DNA from: Protula sp. h YS-2021
Lineage: Eukaryota; Annelida; Polychaeta; Sabellida; Serpulidae
DNA length: 64,000 bases
Direction of reading: 5' to 3'
Assembly (NCBI GenBank): GCA_949752745.1
Contig: OX457024.1
Coordinates: 110,598,219 to 110,662,218 of the forward strand
Position 1 is the stretch's first letter. Each line of letters opens with the position of its first letter. A program made the translations under genes and the position numbers. The notes beneath the pieces are model-generated. The model was not told the origin of the DNA, made no database searches, and saw only the letters and a program-made list of their open reading frames with translations. Shown piece after piece: positions 33,991 to 46,719 of the stretch.

Positions 33991-35890
33991 AAATGATACC
34001 CAAAGGAATGGTAGAATTTCCCTGGTGACTGCAAACCTATTGTCCGTTCATTTTGTATCATGATCGACCGATTTCATTTAAGCAATATAAGTTTTAATAG
34101 TGTTTGAGCTCAATTAAGGACATATGTTTAAGATATGACTCTCATTTTATACAAAATAAAAAATTTTGCGAACAAAAATTCGAAAAATTCAATCATTTTA
34201 TTTCATCGAAGACGTACTTAACTTCTAATTGGTCCCATTGTATTCAGGACTGCCATAAGTGTCGTAACGTGACTGTTTTGAATAAAAACACTTTAACCTT
34301 TTCTAGTCTAGCTGCCTTTTGTCTCTGGACTATTTCCACATGTACACACACACACACACTAACCCAACCACACAGACCTCTACACCCATCCACACCCACC
34401 AACACAGACAAAACACACAAAACACGCACACATAGACACTCACACTATCAAGAGAAGAATTGTCAGAGGAGTATCATCTTGAAAAGGTTTACACGCACAT
34501 AAATATCGACAGCGGAAAAGTAATCACAATAGCCTATCGATTTTAGCTGACTGCTGTTGCAAGAGGAAAAAATTACCAGCGTTACAAACTTTTGCAAGTG
34601 TAGCATGTATTAATACCAGCATCACCAGATGCATGCTATATCGGCAGTACCAGTACACTGCTGCTTCTTCTTATGCTTACAAGTAAATTTTAAATAAATA
34701 CAATCAACAAGTTTAGGCAGTTGTACTTTCTGAACCATTCCAACCGAAACAACACTTGATAGGTTTAGCAGGGAGGATAAAGTTAGGCTCAACGCAGTAT
34801 ACAAATGTTTTCATTGTAATCTTTTCATATTGTAATCTCTTCATATTAAATAAAGAGCAGAACAACACAATTCAGTCACATATTTCTTCATTTATTATAT
34901 TTGCCAGATACAACATTCATTTGTTCAGCAGAGCAATTTAAACTTAAAATGTTATTTTCGAAGCATTTGCACCTGTTATTCCCATATATTACTCTGCATG
35001 AGCCATTTTACCAGAAAGTTCACCTATTTTTGCAACACGGGGAGCTATTCCATCGATTTGAGCACTTAATTTTATTTTTGAAGCTCTTGCATCTGTTGCC
35101 CTCACAGCGTTTGTTACTGATTTGATTTGCTTCGTTTTATAGTGCTAAAGATCACTCCGCACCAGTAAAAAGTTATCTTAACTGCTAAGGAGTATGCTAG
35201 ATAACTGTCCATTGGCTAGTCAAATCTCTGGTCAAAATTACAATTAAAGAGAGGTGGGGTCTTTGGGAGTATATGCTAATTACATTTAAGGCAGACTTGT
35301 TGACAAGCCACTTACAACGCACGGCCTGTTAATCATATTCCGCAGCTAGTATAATATCAGGTTAATTGCAATTTAGTTCTTCGTTCACGTAGCATGTATT
35401 TATATTTTGGCAAACATCACATTTAAATGTTTCACAGATTGCCTAAAATGTGTCTAGGCATTCTATGTTATGGAGTACCCTAAATTTCACTCACTTCGGG
35501 AAATAACTGAAAATTTTAGCCATTTCATATAATGCCTGGCACCCACAGTCATTTCACGAAATGACTGAAAATTTTAGGCGTTTCACGAAATGACTGATGT
35601 CACAGACTGACTGCAACAAATATATATACATATTTCACCCCAATGGTGGTTAAACCATGGGACACCTTACAAAAATTCCTTGTTAAAGCAAATTGTATAT
35701 ATTATGGCCCATATTTGCTTATTAGTCAGCTGTCTTTAGTGATTGTTACTCCGAAAGAACATGCTTTCTGTTCTAATACTGCTTAATATCTTGTAGAGGC
35801 GTCTGTGTCTTACACACGACCAAAAGGAATGGATGGTTTAGTGATCAGACGGGTTAGTAATCAGCTGTAGTTTATCATCAGTCCCAGTTA
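33991..35890. other. No recognisable gene; two low-complexity tracts
   Basis: 34340-34440 is a CA-rich tract (cacacacac then CAC-rich pyrimidine-poor sequence). 35490-35600 holds two to three copies of 'cgaaatgactgaaaatttta' or close variants. ORFs at 34104-34502 and 34622-34804 are low-complexity or lack domains. Confidence 0.5.
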
Positions 35891-35907
35891 ATTGCAAAGA
35901 GGACGGA

Positions 35908-36125
35908 ATATGATAATCTGCAAAACGGACAAAGTGAATGTGAAGGAGATGAGAACCACGTTTTTGCCTTGCAAGAAGGACATATCAGCATTTCGAGACT
36001 CAATAGTGCGCTGGCTGACAGGAACTGATCGTCAGTTTTATATGCGCGATGTGTTCTTGGGGCACACAAGTCTTCCCCACACTGAGACGATTAAAGAAGT
36101 AATCGATAATTTGCTTAATAGATAA
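35908..36125 (+). CDS. Unrecognised small ORF, 72 codons
   Basis: Starts at ATG 35908 and ends at TAA 36123-36125. It encodes a balanced-composition protein with 'FLPCKKDISAFRDSIVRWL' in the middle and an acidic/hydrophobic end 'TIKEVIDNLL'. No signal peptide, Cys motif or family is recognised. A pyrimidine-rich acceptor before it is weak. It could be a terminal exon or chance; there is no second copy in the window to test constraint. Confidence 0.2.
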
Positions 36126-36204
36126 TGAAATGTATGGTAGAAATGTTATTAATTTCATTTGGAATATTAAGTTGATTGTCACTGTTACATTAATTTAATT
36201 TTAA

Positions 36205-36905
36205 CTCTAGTGCATTTAAAGAAATACATGCATATTTTTTTAGAACTATGCAGCTATCTGAATTACAATTAAATCCTTTACATACTGCATTAAGCATAGG
36301 ATTATTTGTGTTCATTTTTCCACTTTATGCTCAACAACTTATTAATAAGAAAATAAATTAAAGTGTTGTTCTTCAACCGCAAATATGCAGTTATTTGGTC
36401 CAGTTACATGGGTCAGCTATTTCAGTCAATTGATATATTTCCTCGTAAAGTTATTTGTAAGCGCGAATAAATCAGGTTTTTTGTTACTGCAGATTGTAAT
36501 GAATTTTAACAAATAAATGAATTACAATGAAATCCTTTCCAGGGTGCATTCAGCATAGCTTTAACTGTGTTTAATTTTACAACTGATTAAATAGAAAACC
36601 AATAAAACTGTTGTTGTTAACTTGCAAGTATACAATTATTCGGTACAGCTACATAGGTCAGCTATTTTAGTTGGTTAATTAATTTTCTTTCCAAAGTTTT
36701 TTGTAAGCGTGATACTGCAAATTCTAGTGTATTTAAACAATTATGTGAATTACAAAATGAAATACAATGAAATACTTTCCTTGCTGCATTAAGCACGGCT
36801 TGAATTGTGTTTATTATCCCACTTTGCACTAAGCAACTGATTAAATATTAACTTTTGTTGTTTAACCGGAAATATGTAATTATTCGGTACAGTTACATAG
36901 TTGAA
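36205..36905 (+). repeat. Three diverged tandem units of about 230 bp
   Basis: Units begin near 36205, 36490 and 36716. Each has 'ttacaatgaaatcctttcc'-like, 'gcattaagcat'-like and 'attattcggtacagttacat'-like blocks. The same blocks in the same order occur in the units at 996-1505 and 40740-41005, so this is one repeat family at two ages. Confidence 0.7.
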
Positions 36906-36934
36906 CTTTTCCGTTTGGGTGGCTGTAGTTATTA

Positions 36935-36969
36935 GCTCCCAACAGGGGCCTTATGCCCCGGAGGGGAGC
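36935..36969 (+). repeat. Nested hairpin
   Basis: Outer stem GCTCCC (36935-36940) pairs with GGGAGC (36964-36969). Inner stem GGGGC (36945-36949) pairs with GCCCC (36955-36959) around a 5-base loop. It is conspicuously GC-rich in AT-rich surroundings and followed by 'ttatggattgggatctgtc'. It may belong to a dispersed repeat. Confidence 0.6.
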
Positions 36970-38554
36970 TTATGGATTGGGATCTGTCCGACTCTGTTAC
37001 CACACATTCCTCTTAAACGTGTAGGTCATGTTGTCTGATAGTTTATAGGACTCACTCCCATGGTCGTAGCTTGATGCATTTTTTTTACTCTCCGATAATA
37101 ATTGTTTGTTTTTAAATTTTGGTGCTTTTAGTGCTGTTTTTAGACTTTGTTTATGGGATATCTCAAAACAGCTCATTAGCTGTTTATCATACCTTGCAGA
37201 AAATAGACCATATAGTGCAAATTTGCATTGAGATATTATTTTGATTTTTGTTAAAAATTGAATTTTTGACGAATTTTTGAAATTTTTACTTAGGTGTTTT
37301 TAACTCTTTTGGATTTTGTTTTGCGATATCTCTAAAACATTTTATCAGATCATCAAACCTATCAGAAAGAAAGATCATACAGTGGCAATCATCACTAAAG
37401 CGTAATTTTTCTATTTTATCAGAAAAAACTGTCAGGTAAAATGAAAATGTCAGATAAATATTTCATTTTGACCTTTTACTAAAGTCACATTATCGCACAT
37501 TTAGAGCGCTAATTTTAGCATTCTTTACATGACATAAAAAGCAAACACATCAAATCATTTATATTAAAGACAGTAATAAGTTTTACCTTTTAAATTGACA
37601 TTTTAGTCCCAAGTCCTTTAAAAATAACGCAAAATTTGAATCTATGCTGTCGGTACTAACCGCCTTGTGCAAACTGAAAAGGAAAGGCCGTTTTCAGATA
37701 TAATTGAAATGATCGATATGCCCCATTTGTTTTCATGATTAATTTTATAAAACGTTTTTGAGAAAGGTTTAAATAATTTTTTATACATTTGTGTGTCTCC
37801 TGTTGCATTTTATATATAAAATTTAGTTAAATCGACTACTCCTGCTTAAATTTTATGGTAACTTTTAAAATATATATATATTTTTATATTAAAAAATTCA
37901 AAAATTATATCCTTAGACATTTATAATAAGTTTATTGCAAGTTAAATTACTAAATTTCATTTTTGTGTGTGTTTATTGTTCAGACATATGCGATAATAGA
38001 GAATTTTAATTGGGAAATTTATACGTTTGCGAAATATATTAATTTACGGAACTAATTTGCTTTTCTACGATTAATATGAACAAAAATCTTTGTGGAAAGT
38101 ACCTCTTATAAATCAATTTTAGGTGAGAATGTGAGAATGCGGGAAGCGGGGGTAGATATCAAGTACATATCTTACGTAATGTATATTCACGACATAGACT
38201 ATACCGTAAACACGACATAGACTATACCGTAAGCAACTGGATATAGCACTTAGGGAGACCATTTGGATATTGTATAATGTATCTTTTTTTAGAAAAAAAG
38301 ACCTGTATGCGGTGTTAAATTATCTTTTTCTTCAAATTCGTGCAAGACCATGTTTAAGCATTTTGAACAGTTAAGGAAAAAATAGTTGTTGCTTTAAATC
38401 TTTAATACATAATATATAGAGGATTTTAAATAAAAACAGATCTCCTTAAAGCTAATGTTTTGGCACTTGTATTAATACACGGCATAAAGTCTAGGATCAT
38501 ATTTAAAGTTTGTTATCAAGTGGCAAGAGTAGGTAAAAAACGACAGTTCTGGAT
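36970..38554. other. No gene; one 23-bp tandem pair
   Basis: AT-rich, no ORF of note. 38188-38210 and 38211-38232 are adjacent copies of 'cacgacatagactataccgt' plus two or three bases. Confidence 0.6.
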
Positions 38555-38785
38555 CACTTGTCAATCATTGTGACGTCAGACCCCCAGGCGGCTTAACTCT
38601 AACCCTAATCTTAGACCATACTATGTGAGGACCCCTCCCCAGGCGACAAGAGATCTACCACACTCAGTCCATGTGACGTCATCAATCACATGACCTACTA
38701 ATACAATCTGTCTATCATCTGTCAATCATCGTGACGTCAGACCCCCCCCCCCCTTAGGACATGCTATGTGAGGACCCCCCTAGCA
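38555..38785 (+). repeat. CRE-containing direct repeats
   Basis: TGACGTCA occurs at 38571-38578, 38674-38681 and 38732-38739. The first and third sit in copies of 'tgtcaatcatcgtgacgtca' followed by a C-run, and 'ctatgtgaggacccc' follows each. Two units of about 160 bp are present. The motif is the CREB/ATF palindrome; whether it acts here is unknown. Confidence 0.7.
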
Positions 38786-38914
38786 CATAATTCATCAGCC
38801 TTCTTCTTTATAAGGACATTATGTGTGTATGTGCAAGAGGAAAGTAGTAGTGTTATTGGAGAGACAGGGAGGTGGAAATTCTTTTTTTGTTGGTTATGTG
38901 ACAAGGAAGAGCAC

Positions 38915-39124
38915 ACCATTCAAAGGCGTGTTCGAATGGCACGCACCATTCAAAGATGTGCTCGAATGGCCAGCCCATTCCAAGACGTGTTCGAATGGAC
39001 AAACATGTTTTCGAATGATAAGCTCTCCATTCACAAGATGTGCTCGAATGGGCCAGCTCCCCATTCACAAGATGTGCTCGATTGGGCCAGCCCGTTCAAA
39101 GATGTGATCGAATTCCCAGCCCAT
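38915..39124 (+). repeat. 30-bp minisatellite with internal inverted repeat
   Basis: Seven imperfect units based on 'ccattcaaagatgtgctcg' plus 'aatggccagc'. Each unit is bounded by CCATTC and GAATGG, so it can fold on itself. Because the unit length is near 30, frames stay open (38768-39157, 38823-39107), but the resulting repeat protein has no signal, domain or clear start. Confidence 0.85.
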
Positions 39125-39180
39125 ACATTTCCCTCTAGGAAACTTTATAACATCTAATTTTAGACATCTCTTAAGAACTT

Positions 39181-39420
39181 GGAAATCACAATTTTGGTGG
39201 GAAATCGAAATTTTGCGGGAAATCAAAATTTTGACGGGAAATCAACACTTTGATTGATTGTTAGTCATGTAATAGCGTAGCAGAGCTTTGGTGTTCGGTG
39301 TCCTGAGCTGGATGGTCTGCTGACATATCCACGGATGAGGCTGAGTGTTGGCTACATAATGGTGTAGCAGAGCCTAAATGTTCAGTGTCACGAACTGAGG
39401 TTAACACTAACATATTGTTC
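39181..39420 (+). repeat. Short tandem repeats before copy B
   Basis: 39181-39251 has four units of about 19 bp like 'gggaaatcaaaattttgac'. Next, 39265-39330 and 39350-39415 are diverged copies with 'gtagcagagc' and 'gttcagtgtc' blocks. Nothing coding. 39421-39741 holds no recognised feature. Confidence 0.7.
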
Positions 39421-39741
39421 TGGAACAGCTTCAGTTTCCGACTGTGGATATTTTGTGCCTTTGTCTGTTAATTTTTTCATTTATTTTAGATATGTGATCT
39501 AAAACCTCCCTGCATAGTGCAGAAATAGTCGTTGTCCTTTAAACTTTGACCCACAACGCTCATATCTCAACATGATAGGAGTGACATCCCTGGAGCATAC
39601 AATCAAAGAGTTATTAAATAGAGTAGTTTTACTGCTGTTTTTGGTACAGACAGCTGGATCAAGAAGCAAAGTGTAAAATTAAAAGAGCTTTGGTGTAAAA
39701 GCATTCCCGCCAGAAGTTTATTCCTGATAATTCGCAACGCG

Positions 39742-42049
39742 TTCAGATATTGAAACTAAATAAACGATGACCACAGATATAGCGGGGACTAACTCGTATA
39801 AATCCGAACCCTTTCATCTAATAGGGGTGTTATCAACATCTGATTGCAGCAATATCCACAGCTCTATGTAAAAATCCTAGAAAATCGTGCAAAATTGTTT
39901 AGCTGCAAGGATGGAAAGTGGCGCAAAAAGATTCCACTATTAATAAAGAGATGAAGATCAGGAACGCCCAATTTTACGACGTCACGATGTTGCAGAAACG
40001 TCTAATAAGTATAAGCGTAGGTTGAAACCTAGTTAGAACATCACTTTTGAACATCTAGCTAGAGCACTTAGGTAAACGTGTAACAGGGTCTCTGTGCAAA
40101 ACATTGCTTATGCAGTGAGAGAGAACCGAGGGAACCCATCTAGCGAGAAAATTCTGAACTACGATTTTACTCATAAAAAGCATTCGATTTCACTAACAAA
40201 ACTCGGGACACGTAGAACCATGATCACTTTGACGAGGAAGCGTTTTGAAGTGTGAGCAAACGTTTCAGACATTGTGCGAATGTATCATCAGCACTGCCCG
40301 CTTATTACCAACAAAAAGAAGGAAATAAATAGATTAGTCAGGGATAGGTCCGGGTCTACTATCGTGACCCATGTACTGAATAGAGGTAAAGATGGATAAG
40401 AACGGTATCATAACAATTAATCTAGCCTTAAAATATCCAGCAACCGTTTATCTAATTGCCTAAATAATCTAATTTCTTCTTAATGGGTTTATTTTTAATG
40501 ATAAATGATATAATTTCTCAATTTATAAATTCTCTGGTTTGTAAGATCTTTTATAGATCTTTCTAAAAGCGATTAACAGGGTCACCAGTTAGTCGCCTAG
40601 TGCACCGAGGTGCTTCAACAGAGCGAGACGCGATAATATGTCCAATGAAAGGCTGATTTTGTTAACGGGACATACCATAGATGTGTTAATCATTTCTTGT
40701 CTATTTTTATTAAGTGGCATGCCAGTGTAAATATGATCAAGCTTGAACTCTAGCACATTTACAGAAACACAGAAGAAATTCTAAAAATATACGCAATATT
40801 TTGAATTTCAATGAAATCCTTCACATGCTACATGAAACGTAATTTCAATGATGTTTATTTATACCCCTCAAGCTGCAGGATACAACCTTTCAAACATAAA
40901 GAGTATAGAATTAAAGTATTGTGTTCAACAGCAAATATACCATTATTCGGAATGCAATTAAAATTTATATATTTATATAAGACGTTCTTTGGTCCATTTT
41001 GTTCATGAAATGCTTTTCAGGTTACTGTTTTTATTTATTTATAAACAGATGACAATAAAATCGCATAATGCTACATTGAGCAAAAGTTTTTAATTGTTAT
41101 TTCCGACTTGTTGTGACCCATTGTCGATGGGCTATTCCGATAACTTGTATCGGTAGTCCATCGCTTTAACAAATGATGATACTTTAACGGATTAAAGATA
41201 TTCCTTTCTGTCAATTAATCAAACTTACTGTTTTGAAACGTTCAGAATGTGACAATTTAACTTAGACAAGCACAAAAACAGGCAAAGAAAGCCAAATACT
41301 CTTTTATCTGAGAACTTCCACATTTTCTTTCAAAGAAACAGAACTTACAGATCCGTACGATTACACTGGAAGTAAAACCGTTTCGTAATTAATTTCTCGA
41401 TTAAAACATTTGGAGCTATTCTTCAACCTAGTTAACCAAATTATAGAGAAACGACTACTGAATTATTAAGCAAACACGGAGAAAACTTTAATGGTTTCAA
41501 AATGGTTTCATAAAAAGAATCTATATTGTTAACTTCGGTTTCGTCTGTGGCTTAAAATTAGCATATATAATTCTGGAGTTTAAGAAACTGGTGATGTTGA
41601 AACTATATATTCCAAGTGTGACTTTCTTGAAGTGGGTAGTAGTAATCTCAAACTTTAGGCCATGAGTGGTGAGCAGTGCATTGTCTCGGCTTGGCGAATG
41701 TAATAGGGCAAGTCACCTATCACCCAATTTACAACGGCGTTCATTTTATTTCTTTACTGTCATTTTTCTATGTAATTTCAACAATCTCGCCGTATAAATA
41801 ACGTAACGCTTTCAACATCTATTCAACGTCGAGCTCTTGTGCCTAACCCATTCAGAGAAAAGACATATGCAGTATAATATCAAGGTTGATGCATCGTCGA
41901 ATCGAGAAGTCTATCTAATGTATCTCGAACGCCACCTTTTACTCTTTCAAATGTGTAAAACCATTCATTATATGTTCAAACTGGTTTTACTTAGAAATAT
42001 GGCGCGTAGGATGAAGCCTTTACGGCATCACATTACTTACTCTTTTTGA
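39742..42049. other. Non-coding left part of copy B
   Basis: Matches A 1-2570 with about one difference per 30-40 bases by eye, and has one 258-bp unit instead of two (40740-41005). A 13-bp stretch near 41683 present in A ('acagtccctccca') is missing. No gene is recognised. Confidence 0.6.
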
Positions 42050-44115
42050 GAAGTACCGCCCGTAACTTTAGCCGCGCTTCTTCTCCACTCCTTCTCCCAC
42101 TCCTTCCCTTAAAAGGCATTTAGAACGGCGCTGGAAGCGTTCTAAGAAACAAATTCATCTTGCGAACTTTTCGGAACGGCGAGGAGTCTTCAATTCCTTA
42201 CTGAACAGCAAGAAGTCGCAATATTTTCAATGCCTGGCAAATGATAGCTGTGGAATCAAAGGGAACTTTTCCGAATATTTAAACGGGTAACAAGACTTCT
42301 GAAGTTCAACTTCCTGAACATGAGTCACCAGAGAAGCTTGCTGATGATTTTGCAACATTCTGTGAAGACAAGATATCAACAATTAATATATGGAATTCAC
42401 ACCGGATAATCAACATGCCTATACTTGATTGCTCCTTTTGAATTCGAAAAAAATCACCGATGATATAACCCGCGCAGTTATAAGGAACTCACCTGATAAG
42501 ACCTGTCTCTTAGACCCTAGTCCGGCGTCTTTATTGAAAATATGCCTTGATGAGGTTGTACCAGTTATTAAAGCAATATTTTATCGAACGCTCAGTGAGG
42601 GAATCGTTCCTTCATTATTCAAAGAGGCAATAATCACACCACTAATAAAAAAAGCCAAATGGTGGAACATCATTGTCAAATTACCGTCCAGTGTCAAATC
42701 TTTCATTTTTTTTTGAGCGAAGCGTTAGAACGGGTCGTATTAAAGCGACTAAATGACCATTGTTTGAATAACAACCTAATAGACCCATGTCAATCGGCAT
42801 ATAGAAAGGGACATTCTACAGAGACTACACTACTGGAAATATTTGACGACTTGCTCGCGAGTATGGATAGTCAGAAGGTATCAATTTTAACATTATTAGA
42901 TCTAAGTGCAGCATTTGACACAGTGAATCATAATATACTGCTGGATAGATTACACTCATTTTTCAGTATAGAGGGGACTGCACTTACATGCTTTACATGT
43001 TACCTAGAAAATCGTTGTCAATGTGTCAAAACGGAGCAATCTCTGTCAAGGGCGCAAATGCTTTTAACCGAAGTTCTACAAGGATCAGGACTAGGTCCAT
43101 GGGCCTATACTTCATACACACGAGAACTAGGATTTATCATATTGATGATGTCAATTCAGTACCAACTTTTTGCAGATGTCACATAAATTCAAAAATGTAT
43201 GTATGTATCTTCCCTCGAGCAGCAATTACAAGCGAAGCAAGCTATTGAAAACTGCATAACCAAGGTCTCAATGTGGATAAACGCCAACAAACTCAAACTT
43301 AATAGTGACAAAACGGAGGTGATTTTGATTGGGCCTCCGCACCAGTTAAAGAAAGTGACATTTAGTGCTTTTACCGTGGATACAGTGATGTAACAACAAA
43401 GTCAACAGTTAAAAATTTGCGTGTGTTTATTGATTCAAATCTGAAGATGAAATCACAAGTCAATAGTGTTGTAGGAACCTGTTACAAAAACATCCACATG
43501 CTAAAAAAGTTACTGAATTATGTTGGCAGATCGGCACTTCATACCCTTGTTCAAGCCTTTGTAATCTCTCGCCTCGACTATGCAAACTCGTTATATTTTG
43601 GAATACGAGAGTACTTGACCGATAAGTTGCAACGTGTTCAAAACATGGCAGCTCGCCTCATGTACGATATTGGTCACTATGATCATATTACTCCCGCGCT
43701 CGTCGATCTCCATTGGCTTCCAGTACGACAACGCATATGCTTCAAGATAGCTGTGTTGACATACAAATGCCTCCATGACATGTCGCCGGAATATCTCAAG
43801 GCTTTACTATCTTGATCAACCTCGAAGACTTCATCCAAGTGAGGCGCGAACACTTCAAGTACCGCGAACTCGATTAAAGTACCAAAAATCTGGAACAATC
43901 TTCCATGCCACATGCAAAAAGCTACATCGTTAGCTGTTTTTAAATCAAAACTAAAATTTTATCTTTTTAAACAAGCATACAGTATTAGCCACTAGTCATT
44001 AATTGTACTGTGCATGTTCTTATTTCCTTTTATTTTAATTTATATTTTACTTTATTGTTTTATTTAGTATGTACAGCGCATAGATCAATGTGTATTTGCG
44101 CTATATAAGAAATAC

Positions 44116-44154
<39 letters not shown>

Positions 44155-44155
44155 T
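42050..44155 (+). mobile_element. L2/CR1-like LINE, dead, copy B
   Basis: Same element as 2575-4761. The tail is a shorter (AAT)n at 44117-44155. It shares with A the missing endonuclease, the poly-T frameshift and the FADV active site, so these lesions precede the duplication. Confidence 0.85.
42429..43998 (+). pseudogene. Reverse transcriptase of L2/CR1-like LINE, copy B
   Basis: Better preserved than copy A. 42429-42716 carries the pre-RT and finger region. The poly-T frameshift lies at 42705-42714. 42659-43186 carries 'QSAYRKGHSTETTLLE', 'LLDLSAAFDTVNHNILLDRL' (A has FGTVNH) and a catalytic box reading FADV. 43199-43393 and 43417-43815 carry the thumb and C-terminal domain ('RVQNMAARLMYDIGHYDHIT'). 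After 43815 a 27-bp deletion relative to A and a frame change lead to 'IWNNLPCHMQKATSLAVFKSKL', ending near 43998. Confidence 0.85.
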
Positions 44156-44159
44156 ATGC

Positions 44160-45469
44160 AGACAAGTTTGAGAATGCTGGCAAGTGTCAAACTCTTTCCA
44201 CTATCAATAAATAGACCAGATGAGGAATGCGTTGAGAAATTCTAAGGTTAAAGGTTTAAAATGGAAGCGTTTTATTCCTTACAGTATCGGGAGAAGGGTG
44301 GCGTCACGTGGTGTGAGCGAAAGCGCAATTATTAAAGTTCGTAAAGATTGCTTACAAAGTCATTTTAAAAAATGGTAGAGCTTTCCTTTTGTATGCAAGA
44401 AAGGAACGAATAATCACGTCACACAAATAAAGACATATTCCTCTGCTAAAAAACTATGTTATTAACTTGTCCGGGTCCCTCTGATACCCATTTTAATTAT
44501 GAGGAATGTGGTCGTGGAGGAATTAACGTTCCGAAGATACAACAGCTTTCCAAGTACTCTCTAGCCATTTGGTCATCTCATGTGTCATCCCATTATGTAA
44601 GAAGTCTGCTTCATGTCTATTTGCCAAAAGAAGACGATAAATCCTGCTCACAACCCAAATTCTTACATTTTAAATCTTTACCTTGACATATTTTCTAAAA
44701 GATAAGCTTAGACTGCCCAAGTATTCAAAGAACTGAAATTTACTCACTGAGTTGAAATGAAGAATTGCATACAAATACACGGAAGGACACCAAGATACAT
44801 ATGTAATACCAGGAAAGACATAATATATCAATATTATGGCATTTAAGATATAAATAGAGGCAGTTGGTTATTTCTTTTTCGTCTGTTATTTTGCATTTGG
44901 CAACAAATACTATTCATGCTAATGTTTAGAGTATTGACTGTTTCGTTAATAATTTGATTGTCAATATTTCAAACTTTGCAAATACCGTGCTCCACCGCCG
45001 AAACGCCCATCTCCAGTCAAACGCCCACATAACGTTTCGCAAGAAATACAAGAAAGTATGGCCGATTCTGGCACATTTTGATGAAACTTGTTTTGATTAC
45101 GCCGTTTTAAACAAATCCGAATCTTCGGTTCGTGGGTAAACGGACTGGACATCATTCTGCTCACTTGCTCACGCACAGAATATTCGCCCACCTTCTTGAA
45201 GATGGCTGACTGCAACACACCACATAAACAAATTTTTAGTGTTTGAGCAATGCAATTTGTTCATGGAATGGCTCTCTTATCCATTTGTTTCTGTTTTTAT
45301 ACTGAAGAAAAAAGTCTAAAAGCTAACATTTCTATTACGAAATCGGACCACTTTGTACAGATTTGTCTTATTGTTTTCTTAAAAATGCAACTAATTTGTG
45401 AGCTGTTTTGCTTATTGTGCAATTGTTTTTAAAAAAGCCGCTCTGAGGTCACTCTTTTGCTAAAACTGT
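44160..45469 (+). other. Copy B linker with ancestral segment
   Basis: 44510-44697 matches A 9005-9195. 44700-45110 has no counterpart in A (replaced there by a LINE), but its left part matches copy C 32560-32830 inverted. 45112-45469 matches A 11336-11700. ORFs have no domains. Confidence 0.6.
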
Positions 45470-46500
45470 CTTGACACAAAATGTTTAAAGTGCGATGGAT
45501 ATCGCCCCAAAAAAGAAAATAAAATTAAGACGGATGGACACGAGACACATTGAACCCTCTGTTGCACATCTAAACTATGTATACAACCTTCCCTGTAAAA
45601 TTTGGTGAAAATTCAAAGAATTGTTTTCGAGATATCGTCCGGACAAAAAACGTATACGGACAGACAGACAGACCAAGGGAAAGACCGATAGCAATAGTCT
45701 TTAGGCAATATTGGCTGAGGGCTGAAAATTAAAAATAACCCTTCGTTGCACAGCTCAGCCACTTGATTCTTCTATGTGCAAAAGGGAACTGAATCGGTTT
45801 AATGATGCCGCAGATATGTCGTCTTCAAATTTCTTATACTTAAAATCAAGTGCAAAAAAGTTTAAGCATTTTTACAAGTTTTCCAAAAAAAATCTAGAAA
45901 TGATCCCTCGTTACACAACTCTACCTATTGATCTTTCTTTGTGGTAAAGGAAGTTGAAGTCGGTAGAACGGTGCCGATATATATCACGCACAAACTCCTT
46001 ATGATTAAGTCAAGTAGAAAATTTTAAAAGTTTAATTAGTTTTGCAATTTTCATCGAAAATGTCCCAAAAAATCATCCTTCTTTGCACAGCTCCATCATG
46101 TAACTATTCTGTGTGAAAAAAAGAAACTGAAATCGCTTTAATTGTGCCATAGATATAGCGTGCACGAAAATTGGACAGACGGACAAACGGGGTAACACGT
46201 AACAAATTAAACCCCTCAATGCACATTTTACAATATCTATACTTTGTTTCTGTAAGGTTTGGTGAAGATTTGACGAGTAAATTTTTAGATATCGTCCGGA
46301 CAAAAAAGTTTAAAGTGAGGCGGACGGACAGGCGAATACGTAATAAAATGAGCTCCCCGTTGCACATCTACACTATATATGCTTTCTTCCTGTAAGGTTT
46401 GGTGAAGCTCCAATATATAGTTTTCGAGATATCGTCCGGACGTCATAATTTTACGGATAGACGAACTGACTTACGGGTAGACCGATAGCATCCCGACAAA
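45470..46500 (+). repeat. Composite repeat array, copy B
   Basis: Counterpart of 11700-12720, with the same two families of units ('ccctcgttacacaactcta' type and 'gagatatcgtccggaca' type). Short indels distinguish it from A. Confidence 0.75.
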
Positions 46501-46509
46501 ATTTGAGCG

Positions 46510-46690
46510 GATATTACACGTGTAAAATACGTGAGCAAAATGGGCAAGTTAGGTGTAATATACGTGTATTTTTGCCATTTTGCTCATCGATAATGCGCGT
46601 AAAATACACATATTTCGACACGTAAAAAATTATACGCATTTTACACGTAATTATCAATAATCGTTAAACGCCTTTTACACGTGTTCTTTC
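46510..46690 (+). repeat. ACACGTGT-rich inverted-repeat element, copy B
   Basis: Stem TGAGCAAAATGG (46532-46543) pairs perfectly with CCATTTTGCTCA (46575-46586). Flanking ACACGT boxes are as in A 12735-12915. Confidence 0.5.
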
Positions 46691-46719
46691 CAACGGATAT
46701 TAAACGGACCTTTGGCATT

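Noticed and set aside
38915..39124. CRISPR-like array
   Set aside because: The units are contiguous and imperfect with no unique spacers, in a eukaryotic genome.
38768..39157. 129-codon repeat protein
   Set aside because: The open frames follow from the 30-bp unit; two frames are open at once and neither has a start context, signal or domain.
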